Source: Delftia tsuruhatensis NBRC 16741 (lineage in GTDB: Bacteria > Pseudomonadota > Gammaproteobacteria > Burkholderiales > Burkholderiaceae_C). Taken from it: a stretch of 39,582 bases of DNA. Positions 8,292-15,590 of this stretch are shown here, piece after piece. The translations under genes and the position numbers were made by a program. Numbering within the stretch: position 1 is the stretch's first letter; each line of letters begins with the position of its first letter. The notes beneath the pieces were generated by a model. It made no database searches. It saw only the letters and a program-made list of their open reading frames with translations, and was not told the DNA's origin. Where the stretch lies: assembly GCF_001571325.1 (NCBI RefSeq), contig NZ_BCTO01000079.1:1-39582 (forward strand). The letters are read 5' to 3'.

Positions 8292-9176
8292 ATGACACGG
8301 CACAATCGGTCCATGCTTGGCGCACTGCGCCTCCCACCAGAAAAGCCTGCCGTGTCCGAACCGTTTGCCGCCGTCCCGCCTTCCGAATCGCCAGACTACG
8401 ACGCCTTCCTGCGCGCCCATGTGCTGAGCCAGCCTTTGAGCATCCAGCGCTATGACCGCGGCGACGAAACCATCTGGGTCAAGCGCGCGGGCGCCAGCAA
8501 CCCGGCGTGGCGCTATCGCGCCCTGGCCCTGCTGGCCGCCGGCCTGCGCCTGCCCGTGCTGCGGCCCGTGCCCAACCCGGGCGGCCACGAAGCCATCCGC
8601 ACCGAGGTGCGCCGCCTGCGCCAGCTCGCGCAGCGCGGCCTGCGCGTGCCTGCCGTGCTGGCCGAGTGCGAGGACGGCTTTGCCATGCGCCACCTGGGCA
8701 GCCCCGGCGTGGAGGCGCCCTCGCTGGGCAATGCCATGGAAGCCGCCCTGCCCCGGGGGGATGGCAGCACGCTGGCGCTGTGGCTGCAGGGCCTGCAGAC
8801 CCTGCAGCAGGTGCATGGCAGCGGCGACTGCCTGAGCCAGGCCTTTGCGCGCAACATGGTCTGCTGTGCAGACGGCGTGATCGGCTTCATCGACTTCGAG
8901 GACGACCCCGCCGCCCACCTGCCCCTGGCGCTGTGCCGCGTGCGCGATGCCCTGTGCTACGCCCACTCCACGGCCTGGATACTGGAGCAGGCCGGCGCCA
9001 TGCCGGCCGCGCGCACGGCCTGGCGGGACTTCGTGCAGTCCATGGAGCCCGAGACCCGCGCCCTGATGGCGCGCACCGTGAAACAGCTGGCCTGGGTGCG
9101 CCGCCTGCCTGAGAGCCGCCGCCTGGGCCGCGACATGCAGCGCGTGCGCATGGCCTACATGCTGGTGACGCCGTAG
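8292..9176 (+). CDS. Protein-kinase-fold phosphotransferase (LPS kinase/Bud32-like), uncharacterised
   Basis: This is a protein of about 294 residues with kinase-like motifs. A lysine lies in IWVKRAG after a beta-hairpin, a glutamate-bearing helix (EVRRLRQLAQRGLRVPAVL) follows, then a catalytic-loop-like VHGSGDCLSQAFARNMV and a metal-binding IGFIDFEDD. The order resembles WaaP/Bud32/aminoglycoside phosphotransferase folds, so ATP-dependent phosphorylation of a lipid A/LPS or small-molecule target is plausible. The substrate is unknown. The start is uncertain: ATGs at 8220, 8292 and 8313 and a GTG at 8353 are in frame, and none has a strong SD. The gene stands alone between two IclR genes and faces the second one with a 30-bp gap. 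Confidence 0.72.
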   Translation: MTRHNRSMLGALRLPPEKPAVSEPFAAVPPSESPDYDAFLRAHVLSQPLSIQRYDRGDETIWVKRAGASNPAWRYRALALLAAGLRLPVLRPVPNPGGHEAIRTEVRRLRQLAQRGLRVPAVLAECEDGFAMRHLGSPGVEAPSLGNAMEAALPRGDGSTLALWLQGLQTLQQVHGSGDCLSQAFARNMVCCADGVIGFIDFEDDPAAHLPLALCRVRDALCYAHSTAWILEQAGAMPAARTAWRDFVQSMEPETRALMARTVKQLAWVRRLPESRRLGRDMQRVRMAYMLVTP

Positions 9177-9193
9177 CGGCAGCGGGCTGCACG

Positions 9194-9236
9194 CCTCAAC
9201 CGGGCCTCAGCCGGGCTTCAGCCGGGCCTCACCGGG
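9194..9236. repeat. Four tandem copies of an 11-bp CCTCAGCCGGG-like unit
   Basis: CCTCAACCGGG, CCTCAGCCGGG, CTTCAGCCGGG and CCTCACCGGG follow one another (9194-9236). They cover the last codons and stop of the second IclR gene and the convergent intergenic gap. Because 11 is not a multiple of three, a change in copy number would alter the IclR C-terminus. Confidence 0.75.
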
Positions 9237-10052
9237 CAGATGGCCCAGCGAGGCGCTGACGCGCGCCGCTTCGGCGCGCAGGGCCCGGGCCACAGCGCCC
9301 TGCGGGTCCGGGTCGAAGCCGCCGCTGGCGCCCAGCGCGCACAGCACGCCCACCACATGGCCCGTGTAGTCGTGCAGCGGCGCCGCCACGGCGCTGATGC
9401 CCGGCAGGTTGACGTCGCGCACCGAGGCGCAGCCCGCAGCGCGGATCTCGCGGCGCAGCGTGCCCAGCGGGTCCGCGCCATCGAGCAGCGCGCGCCGCGC
9501 GGCCGGCGCCTCGGCCAGCTCCCGGGCCAGCAGCGCATCCACGCGGGCATCGTCGTCCATGAAGGCGAAGAAGGCGCGCCCCGTGGCCGACCACAGCAGC
9601 GACATCACCGAGCCCACGCGCACATTGACGGTGACCGGCAGGCCCGGCTCCTCGAAGCGCACGATGGTCGGCCCCAGGTTGCCCATTACGGCCACGAAGC
9701 TGGTGACCTGCAAGGCCTCGCGCAGGTGCAGCAGGGCCGGCTCGGCCAGGCGGATGGGGTCGGACTGCCGCATGGCGGCCAGGCCCACGCGCATGGCCTC
9801 GGCCGCCAGCGCGTACTGCGTGCCGCCACGGTCCTGCTCCACCAGCCCCTCGGCCATCAGGCTGGCCAGGTAGCGGTGGACCTTGGCCGGGCTTTCCTCC
9901 ACCGCGCCCGCGATGGCCGTGAGGCTGGCGCGTCCGCCCAGCGTGGCCAGGGCCTTGAGCACGGCCAGGCAGGTCTCGGCGGCCTGCACGCGCTGGCGCC
10001 TTTCGCGCGGCGGCGCGGGCTCGTCAATCTCGGAGGCAACAGTGGAAGTCAT
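9207..10052 (-). CDS. IclR-family transcriptional regulator
   Basis: This 281-residue regulator has a short N-terminal extension, then a winged helix-turn-helix (AETCLAVLKALATLGG, LTAIAGAVEESPAKVHRYLASL) and a C-terminal effector domain (LLWSATGRAFFAFM, then GISAVAAPLHDYTGHVVGVL). It diverges from the Bug receptor/P450 gene pair, with a 160-bp spacer containing a TACGCA-A-TGCGTA palindrome. It is therefore the likely local regulator of that pair and of itself. Its C-terminal codons run into a tandem 11-bp repeat. The effector is unknown. Confidence 0.9.
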   Translation of the reverse strand: MTSTVASEIDEPAPPRERRQRVQAAETCLAVLKALATLGGRASLTAIAGAVEESPAKVHRYLASLMAEGLVEQDRGGTQYALAAEAMRVGLAAMRQSDPIRLAEPALLHLREALQVTSFVAVMGNLGPTIVRFEEPGLPVTVNVRVGSVMSLLWSATGRAFFAFMDDDARVDALLARELAEAPAARRALLDGADPLGTLRREIRAAGCASVRDVNLPGISAVAAPLHDYTGHVVGVLCALGASGGFDPDPQGAVARALRAEAARVSASLGHLPGEARLKPG

Positions 10053-10138
10053 GGCGGCAGGGCGGGTCTGGAAAGGCCTGTTTTAAGGGCTGGCGGGGCA
10101 TTGTGCCGCAGCTTGCGGGTAATCCCGGGCGGTATTTT

Positions 10139-10164
10139 TACGCAATGCGTAGAAAAATTACGCA
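10139..10164. promoter_or_regulatory. Putative IclR operator (TACGCA palindrome plus a third half-site)
   Basis: The perfect inverted repeat TACGCA-A-TGCGTA occupies 10139-10151 and is flanked by matching T5 and A5 tracts. A third TACGCA follows in direct orientation at 10159-10164. It lies between the divergent IclR gene and the Bug/P450 genes, about 50 bp before the Bug start. This is the usual position and layout of an IclR-family operator. That the neighbouring IclR binds it is inference. Confidence 0.6.
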
Positions 10165-10212
10165 AAACAAGATTCCATGGATTCCACCCAGGCCTCACCG
10201 GAGACAAGCCCC

Positions 10213-11193
10213 ATGCACAAGCGCCTTTTCCTCACCACACTGGCCGCAGGCCTGCTATCGGCCACCGCCATGCCCGGCGCGCTGGCCCAGGACGGATTCC
10301 CCAGCAGGAACGTGCGCTGGATCGTTCCCTACGCGGCCGGCGGCGGCTCGGACTTCCTGGCCCGCACCATAGGCCAGGCCTGGGGCGGCCAGGTGCACCA
10401 GCCCGTCGTGGTGGACAACCGCCCGGGCGGCAACACGGCCATAGGCGCCTCGGAAACCGCGCGCGCCGCCGCCGATGGCTACACCGTGCTGTCGGCCGAC
10501 AACGGCACCCTGGTCTTCAATCCCGTGCTCTACAAGAGCCTCAGCTACAACCCCGCCAGGGACCTCGCGCCGGTCACGCTGATGGGCCGCTTCCCGATGA
10601 TCCTGGTGGCCGGCCCCGGCATGGCAGCGGCCACGGCCAAAGACTTCCTGGCCCAGGCGCGCACCAGCAAGGACGGCGTGAACTACGCCTCGGCCGGCGC
10701 CGGCAGCCCGCACCACCTGGCCATGGAACTGCTCAGGGTGGAGGCCGGCCTGAAGCTGGTGCACGCGCCCTACAAGGGCGCGGCGCCGGCCCTGGGCGAC
10801 GTGGCTGGCGGCCAGGTGCCCGTGATGATGGTGGACTTGGCCGCGGGCGCAGGCTTCATCAAGGGCGGCAAGGTCCGCCCGCTGGCCGTGGCCAACGCCA
10901 CGCGCCTGCCCCAGTTGCCCGACGTGCCCACCTTCGCCGAGCTAGGCCTGCCCAAGGTGCAGGCCGCCGCCCTGGTGGGACTGGTGGCGCCCGCCAGGAC
11001 GCCGGCCCCGGTCATCGCGGCCCTGCACCGGCAGGTCGTGGCCGCGATCAACGAGCCCGCCGTGCGCCAGAAGCTCGTGGATTTCGGCGTGGAGCCCGTG
11101 GGCAACACGCCCGAGCAGTTCGCCGCGCTGCTGGCCAGCGAAAGCACGCGCTGGCACCAGCTGATCCGCGACCAGAACATCACTTTGGATTGA
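10213..11193 (+). CDS. Bug-family tripartite tricarboxylate receptor
   Basis: This 326-residue periplasmic binding protein starts at the ATG at 10213, where the signal peptide begins (MHKRLFL, hydrophobic core, cleavage after ALA at residue 25) and an upstream GGAG is well spaced. An in-frame ATG at 10177 would add 12 residues before the signal peptide and is less likely. The mature protein shows the family pattern: VRWIVPYAAGGGSDFLART, VVVDNRPGGNTAIGA and SAGAGSPHHLAMELL. It lies 34 bp upstream of a P450 gene, so the two are probably cotranscribed and the receptor may sense or bind the P450 substrate or product. No TctAB permease genes are nearby. Confidence 0.92.
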   Translation: MHKRLFLTTLAAGLLSATAMPGALAQDGFPSRNVRWIVPYAAGGGSDFLARTIGQAWGGQVHQPVVVDNRPGGNTAIGASETARAAADGYTVLSADNGTLVFNPVLYKSLSYNPARDLAPVTLMGRFPMILVAGPGMAAATAKDFLAQARTSKDGVNYASAGAGSPHHLAMELLRVEAGLKLVHAPYKGAAPALGDVAGGQVPVMMVDLAAGAGFIKGGKVRPLAVANATRLPQLPDVPTFAELGLPKVQAAALVGLVAPARTPAPVIAALHRQVVAAINEPAVRQKLVDFGVEPVGNTPEQFAALLASESTRWHQLIRDQNITLD

Positions 11194-11227
11194 CCCTCCG
11201 CGCCTGCCTGCCTGCGAACAACCAGCC

Positions 11228-13612
11228 ATGACTGCCTCCGCCGCCCCCGACACCGCCCCGTCCGCCTTTGCGTCCGGCTCTGCGCCCGCCTCCGCGCGCT
11301 GCCCCTTCGACCACCGCCAGCCCAGCGGCCAGACCGGCCCCACGGGCTGCCCCGTCAGCGCAGGTGCCGCGGCCTTCGACCCGTTCAGCGACGGCTACCA
11401 GCAGGACCCGCCCGAATATGTGCGCTGGGCGCGCGAGCAGGAGCCGGTGTTCTACAGCCCGCAACTGGGCTACTGGGTGGTCACGCGCTTCGACGACATC
11501 AAGGCGGTGTTCCGCGACAACATCGCCTTCAGTCCCTCGATCGCGCTGGAGAAGATCACGCCCACGGGCGAGGAGGCCAATGCCGTGCTGGCCTCCTACG
11601 GCTTCGCGCTGAACCGCACCCTGGTCAACGAGGACGAGCCCGCGCACATGCCGCGCCGCCGCGCGCTGATGGACCCGTTCACGCCCGAGGAATTGCGCCA
11701 CCACGAGCCCATGGTGCGCGAGCTGGCGCGCGCCTATGTGGACCGCTTCATCGACGACGGCCGCGCCGACCTTGTGGACCAGATGCTGTGGGAGGTGCCG
11801 CTGACCGTGGCCCTGCACTTTCTCGGCGTGCCCGAGGAGGACATGGACAGGCTGCGCGAGTACTCCATCGCCCACACCGTCAACACCTGGGGCCGGCCCC
11901 GGCCCGAGCAGCAGGTGGCCGTGGCCCATGCGGTGGGCAACTTCTGGCAGCTGGCCGGCAAGGTGCTGGCCAAGATGCGCGAGAACCCCGATGCGCCGGG
12001 CTGGATGCAATACGGCATACGCAAGCAAAAGGAGCTTCCCGAGGTCGTCACCGACTCCTACCTGCACTCCATGATGATGGCCGGCATCGTGGCCGCGCAC
12101 GAGACCACGGCCAATGCCACGGCCAACGCCGTCAAGCTGCTGCTGCAGCATCCCGGCGCCTGGAAGCAGATCTGCGAGAACCCTGCGCTGATCCCCAATG
12201 CCGTGGAGGAATGCCTGCGCCACAACGGCTCGGTGGCCGCCTGGCGGCGCCTGGCCACGCGCGACGTGGTGATCGGCGGCGTGGCCGTGCCGGCGGGCTC
12301 GAAGCTGCTCATCGTGACCTCGTCGGCCAACCACGACGAGCGGCATTTCGCCGATGCCGACTTCTTCGACATCCACCGCGACAACGCCGGCGACCACCTG
12401 ACCTTCGGCTATGGCTCGCACCAGTGCATGGGCAAGAACCTGGCGCGCATGGAGATGCAGATCTTCCTGGAGGAGTTCACGCGCCGCCTGCCCCACATGC
12501 GGCTGGCCGAGCAGCGGTTCACCTACGTGCCCAACACCTCGTTCCGGGGCCCCGAACACCTGTGGGTGGAGTGGGACCCGGCCCTGAACCCCGAGCGCGC
12601 CCGTCCCGCCCTGCTGCAGGCGCGCCAGCCCGTGCGCATCGGCGAAGCCCTGCAGGGCGGCGCCAGCCGGCCCATGGTCGTGGCCGAGGCCGAGGCTGCC
12701 GCCGAAGGCGTGCTGCGCCTGCGCCTGAAGGCCGCCGATGGACACGCCCTGCCGCGCTGGACGCCGGGCTCGCACATCGACCTGCAATGCGGCGACACGG
12801 GCCTGTCGCGCCAGTACTCGCTGTGCGGCGACCCGCAGGACACCGGCAGCTACGAGATTGCCGTGCTGCGCGAGGCCAACGGCCGTGGCGGCTCGGCCTG
12901 GGTGCATGAGCATCTGCACCGCGGCGCCACCGTACAGGTGCGGGGCCCGCGCAACCATTTCCCGCTGGACGAAGGCGCCAGCCACCTGATCCTGGTGGCC
13001 GGCGGCATCGGCATCACGCCCATCTCGGCCATGGCACGGCGCGCCAGGGCGCTGGGCTTGTCCTATGAAATCCACTACAGCGGCCGGCGCCGCGCGGGCA
13101 TGGCGCTGCTGACGCCGCTGCAGGCCGAGCATGGCGCCCGGCTGCACCTGTACGTGGCGGAGGAAGGCCGGCGCGCCGACTACGCCGCCCTGCTGGCCAC
13201 GCCGCGCGCCGGAGCCCGCATCCATGCCTGCGGACCGGCGCGCCTGCTGCACGGCCTGGAGGCCGCCAGCCGCCACTGGCCCGAGGACAGCCTGCGCGTG
13301 GAGCATTTCGTCTCCACCGTGGGGGCGCTGGACCCTGCCAGGGAGCAGGGCTTCGAGGTGGAACTGCGCGCCTCGGGCCTTGTGCTGCAGGTGCGCAACG
13401 ACCAGACGCTGCTGGACGCCCTGCGCAGCGCGAAGATCGAAGTGCAAAGCGACTGCCGGGAAGGGCTGTGCGGGTCCTGCGAAGTGCCCGTGCTCGAAGG
13501 CGAGGTGGACCACCGAGACATGGTCCTCACGCGCGGCGAGCGCGCGGCCTGCACCAAGATGATGAGCTGCTGCTCGCGCGCCAGGAGCGGCAGGCTGGTG
13601 CTGGGCCTGTAG
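11228..13612 (+). CDS. Self-sufficient cytochrome P450 fused to an FMN/2Fe-2S reductase (CYP116B type)
   Basis: This single 794-residue chain combines heme monooxygenase and reductase. The P450 domain (about residues 45-455) has the I-helix AGIVAAHETTANA (T293/T294), the ExxR motif ECLR (328-331) and the heme loop FGYGSHQCMG with C400 as thiolate ligand. A phthalate-dioxygenase-reductase-like domain follows, with FMN-binding RQYS (528-531) and NADH-binding GGIGITP (592-598). The C-terminal plant-type ferredoxin has C743, C748 and C751 plus a fourth ligand at C781 or C782. Length and domain order match CYP116B enzymes such as P450RhF, which hydroxylate or dealkylate small aromatics and herbicide-like molecules with NAD(P)H and O2 without partner proteins. 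All key residues are intact. It forms a probable operon with the Bug receptor under IclR control. Confidence 0.95.
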   Translation: MTASAAPDTAPSAFASGSAPASARCPFDHRQPSGQTGPTGCPVSAGAAAFDPFSDGYQQDPPEYVRWAREQEPVFYSPQLGYWVVTRFDDIKAVFRDNIAFSPSIALEKITPTGEEANAVLASYGFALNRTLVNEDEPAHMPRRRALMDPFTPEELRHHEPMVRELARAYVDRFIDDGRADLVDQMLWEVPLTVALHFLGVPEEDMDRLREYSIAHTVNTWGRPRPEQQVAVAHAVGNFWQLAGKVLAKMRENPDAPGWMQYGIRKQKELPEVVTDSYLHSMMMAGIVAAHETTANATANAVKLLLQHPGAWKQICENPALIPNAVEECLRHNGSVAAWRRLATRDVVIGGVAVPAGSKLLIVTSSANHDERHFADADFFDIHRDNAGDHLTFGYGSHQCMGKNLARMEMQIFLEEFTRRLPHMRLAEQRFTYVPNTSFRGPEHLWVEWDPALNPERARPALLQARQPVRIGEALQGGASRPMVVAEAEAAAEGVLRLRLKAADGHALPRWTPGSHIDLQCGDTGLSRQYSLCGDPQDTGSYEIAVLREANGRGGSAWVHEHLHRGATVQVRGPRNHFPLDEGASHLILVAGGIGITPISAMARRARALGLSYEIHYSGRRRAGMALLTPLQAEHGARLHLYVAEEGRRADYAALLATPRAGARIHACGPARLLHGLEAASRHWPEDSLRVEHFVSTVGALDPAREQGFEVELRASGLVLQVRNDQTLLDALRSAKIEVQSDCREGLCGSCEVPVLEGEVDHRDMVLTRGERAACTKMMSCCSRARSGRLVLGL

Positions 13613-13627
13613 CCAGGGCTACAGGGC

Positions 13628-13654
13628 AGCCCGGCGCCCGCAAGCCCGGCGCCC
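13628..13654. repeat. 12-bp direct repeat AGCCCGGCGCCC
   Basis: Two identical copies (13628-13639 and 13643-13654) lie 15 bp apart, just after the P450 stop codon. Each half contains a GGCGCC palindrome. Function is unknown. They sit immediately beyond the minus-strand terminator of the small unit to the right. Confidence 0.6.
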
Positions 13655-13656
13655 AG

Positions 13657-13694
13657 AAACACAAAAGCCCCAAGGCCATCATCGGCAATGGGGC
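13657..13694 (-). terminator. Intrinsic terminator of the small minus-strand unit
   Basis: On the minus strand, a hairpin GCCCCA-tt-GCC-gatgat-GGC-ct-TGGGGC (13694-13667) is followed at once by TTTTGTGTTT. This is a rho-independent terminator lying 48 nt after the stop codon of the 25-residue ORF. Confidence 0.75.
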
Positions 13695-13741
13695 GATCGC
13701 ATCGGTGGGCGCGCTTCAGGGCGCACCTGCCTCCAACCGGA

Positions 13742-13819
13742 TTACTGGTTGGCGATTTCGAGCTCGGCGTTGCGGGCTTGCTGGATGAAATCGATCAGGG
13801 AATAGATTGCTTGGCGCAT
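13742..13819 (-). CDS. Putative 25-residue small protein with its own promoter, SD and terminator
   Basis: A short reading frame on the minus strand runs from an ATG at 13819 to a TAA. It encodes a 25-residue peptide that starts MRQAIYSLIDF and ends EIANQ. An AAGGAAG ribosome-binding site lies 6 nt before the ATG, a good sigma70-type promoter about 100 nt upstream, and an intrinsic terminator 48 nt downstream. The predicted transcript is about 250 nt. The peptide is mostly amphipathic helix-like (hydrophobic I, L, F, I with spaced charged residues), with no Cys and no signal peptide. I do not recognise a family. It could be a small protein, a leader peptide or the coding part of a dual-function sRNA. 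Confidence 0.6.
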   Translation of the reverse strand: MRQAIYSLIDFIQQARNAELEIANQ

Positions 13820-13918
13820 GGTGAACTTCCTTACTGAGACGCTCAACAATCACTGGCGGCATGCATCTCAAGTGCCGCGAATGCCGGGAAAACCCTCTAA
13901 GCGTTTACCCTAGGAATA

Positions 13919-13947
13919 AGTATAAACCACTAGATTCCGGCGTGCAA
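13919..13947 (-). promoter_or_regulatory. Sigma70-type promoter for the small minus-strand unit
   Basis: On the minus strand, TTGCAC (13947-13942) is separated by exactly 17 nt from TATACT (13924-13919). The -10 is one mismatch from consensus and the -35 is weaker. The surrounding DNA is AT-richer than the window average. It would start transcription near 13912, leaving a 5' UTR of about 90 nt before the ATG at 13819. Confidence 0.6.
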
Positions 13948-14029
13948 ACGCACAGTTGTAAGCGCACGTCAAGATTCCGCAGAGGCGCCCAACTGCGTCC
14001 CAATGTCAGGCATGGGATGATTCAGGCTT

Positions 14030-14581
14030 ATGACCGCGCCTTCCGTTTCCCTCGCACCCTGGCACATAGAGCCGCTGAACCCGGCCGAGGCGCCGTGGCC
14101 GCTGCTGCTGTCGGCGGACCCGTCGCGGGAAAAGGTGCGCGGCTATCTGGCGGGCTCCACCTGTTTTGCCGCGCGCGAGTCCTTCCAGCGCGAAGGCCAG
14201 CCGCCGCGTCCCGGCGGGCGCGGCGAGGTATTGGGCATGTGCGTGCTGGTGCCGCTGCGCGCCAGCGGCGACGAGGCCTCAGGCCCACCCGCCTGGGAGC
14301 TGATGAACATCGCGGTCGCGGAATCGCTGCACCACCGGGGCCTGGGCACCGCCCTGCTGCGCCAGGCCATCGCCTGGGCGCGCTCGCAAGGTGCTCCCCG
14401 CATCGAGGTCGGCACCGGCAGCTTCGGCGACCAGCTGGTCTTCTACCAGCGCGCGGGTTTTCGCGTGACGGGCATCGTGCGTGACTTCTTTCTGAAGCAC
14501 TACACCACCCAGCTGTGGGAGCGCGGCGTGCAGCACCGCGACATGCTGCGCCTGACGCTGGAGCTGGGCACGGGCCGCTGA
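14030..14581 (+). CDS. GNAT-family N-acetyltransferase
   Basis: This 183-residue protein has the GNAT core. ELMNIAVAESLHHRGLGTALL (near residues 90-110) contains motif A with the acetyl-CoA pyrophosphate-binding RGLGTA, and VFYQRAGFRVTGI forms motif B. The acceptor (small molecule or protein amine) is not predictable. The ATG follows a weak CAGG site. It points toward, and ends 12 bp before, the end of the exporter gene sugE, and the two are not obviously coregulated. Confidence 0.85.
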   Translation: MTAPSVSLAPWHIEPLNPAEAPWPLLLSADPSREKVRGYLAGSTCFAARESFQREGQPPRPGGRGEVLGMCVLVPLRASGDEASGPPAWELMNIAVAESLHHRGLGTALLRQAIAWARSQGAPRIEVGTGSFGDQLVFYQRAGFRVTGIVRDFFLKHYTTQLWERGVQHRDMLRLTLELGTGR

Positions 14582-14593
14582 ACGGCCACCCGC

Positions 14594-14911
14594 TCAGTCC
14601 GAAGACATCTTCATCAGCACCAGGCCCGAGACGATGAGCACGGCCGCGCCGATGCGCATGGCGCTGACCTGCTCGCCCAGGACCGTGATGCCGACCAGGA
14701 AGGCGCCCACGGCGCCGATGCCGGTCCAGATCGTGTAGGCCGTGCCCAGCGGCAGGCTGCGCATGGCCACGGCCAGCAGGCCGAAGCTGGCGATCATGGT
14801 GACGATGGTGATGGCGCTGGGCACCAGCCGCGTGAAGCCGTGCGATTGCTTCATCGAGAACGCCCAGACCACTTCGAGCAGCCCCGCCACCAACAGATAG
14901 ACACATGCCAT
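14594..14911 (-). CDS. sugE: SMR-family guanidinium exporter Gdx/SugE
   Basis: This is a 105-residue, four-helix small multidrug resistance protein of the inner membrane. The essential membrane glutamate is E13 in AGLLEVVWA. The order GLLEVVWAFSMK, HGFTRL, LGTAYTIWTGIGAVGA follows E. coli SugE closely and not EmrE. Members of this subgroup (Gdx) are guanidinium/proton antiporters. The assignment is strongly reinforced by a guanidine-II riboswitch in the 5' leader. The start has an AAGGAG ribosome-binding site. It is a single-gene unit convergent with the GNAT gene. Confidence 0.95.
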   Translation of the reverse strand: MACVYLLVAGLLEVVWAFSMKQSHGFTRLVPSAITIVTMIASFGLLAVAMRSLPLGTAYTIWTGIGAVGAFLVGITVLGEQVSAMRIGAAVLIVSGLVLMKMSSD

Positions 14912-14917
14912 GGAAAA

Positions 14918-14979
14918 CTCCTTGTGAAGCCGGGTCGTCCCGGCGCATGCATGTCCCGATGTGGGGGAGGCCGTCCTCC
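14918..14979 (-). promoter_or_regulatory. Guanidine-II (mini-ykkC) riboswitch upstream of sugE
   Basis: Two hairpins with ACGR tetraloops stand in tandem on the minus strand. They are GGAGG-ACGG-CCTCC (14979-14966) and GCCGGG-ACGA-CCCGGC (14944-14929), with a 21-nt linker. Five nucleotides after the second stem comes AAGGAG (14923-14918), the SD of sugE. Paired ACGR stem-loops next to the SD define the guanidine-II class. Guanidine binding makes the loops kiss and frees the SD, so guanidine should switch on its own exporter. Identity is read from the sequence. The mechanism is established knowledge for this class. Confidence 0.93.
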
Positions 14980-15101
14980 TGGCAGAAGGGCTTGCGCCTC
15001 CTGCATGGCCGCCAGTTTAGGAGAAAGCCTTCAAGCCGGCCGCACCCAGCCTGTTGCCCCATTGCCGCCTGGGTGGTTGCTGCACAACAGCATCCAGGGC
15101 G

Positions 15102-15590
15102 TCAGGCGGCCAGTGCCTCTTCCTGTTCAGCCAGCAGGATGTTGCCCACGGTGGCGCCCAGGCCGGCCACGCGCTTGCGCAGCTTGAGCACGGCCTTGTC
15201 CTTGCTGATCAGCAGCGCCTGGTGCTGGCTGGCCAGGTCCAGGAAATGCTGGTCGTCGGGGTCGGTGCAGGCAAAGCGGATGCGCGGCGCATCGGCCACG
15301 TATTCGACGGCTCCGTCGAAGGCCGAGAGCACGCCCTCGACCGTCTTGCCGTAGAAGGCCACGCGCGGCGCGATCTGGCTGTAGTGCAGCACGCGTTCGA
15401 GCTCGATGCGCTGGGCCTGGTCGGCGATCCAGCGCATCTGCCCCTGCTCCACCAGCTCGCGGATCGGCGGAACATGCGGATCGTCGAAGATCAGCATGTC
15501 AAGGACCACATTGGTATCGAGCACCACGGGCCGGGGCAGGGGACCTTCGTAGCCGTCGTTGCACTGCGGCCAGCGCAGCACGATCTTCAT
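15102..15590 (-). CDS. PIN-domain protein (TIGR00305-like putative nuclease)
   Basis: This 162-residue protein carries the PIN pattern of acidic residues: D25 in VVLDTNVVLDML, D110, D112 and D113 in CTDPDDQHFLDLA, and D131 in LISKDKAV. PIN domains are Mg-dependent ribonucleases, and this subfamily is often labelled 'putative toxin'. Here it has no antitoxin partner. Instead it overlaps the stop codon of the upstream RNA methyltransferase by 4 bp (ATGA at 15590-15587), implying translational coupling. A role in RNA processing alongside the methyltransferase is therefore as plausible as toxicity. A further upstream in-frame extension overlaps the methyltransferase and is not used. Confidence 0.85.
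   Translation of the reverse strand: MKIVLRWPQCNDGYEGPLPRPVVLDTNVVLDMLIFDDPHVPPIRELVEQGQMRWIADQAQRIELERVLHYSQIAPRVAFYGKTVEGVLSAFDGAVEYVADAPRIRFACTDPDDQHFLDLASQHQALLISKDKAVLKLRKRVAGLGATVGNILLAEQEEALAA

Noticed and set aside
11180..13513. 777-residue ORF antisense to the P450
   Set aside because: It has His/Gly/Ala-rich shadow composition, no motifs, and covers a gene with intact catalytic residues.
15102..15590. Toxin-antitoxin module
   Set aside because: A PIN domain is present, but no antitoxin-like ORF is adjacent and the gene is coupled to an RNA methyltransferase.
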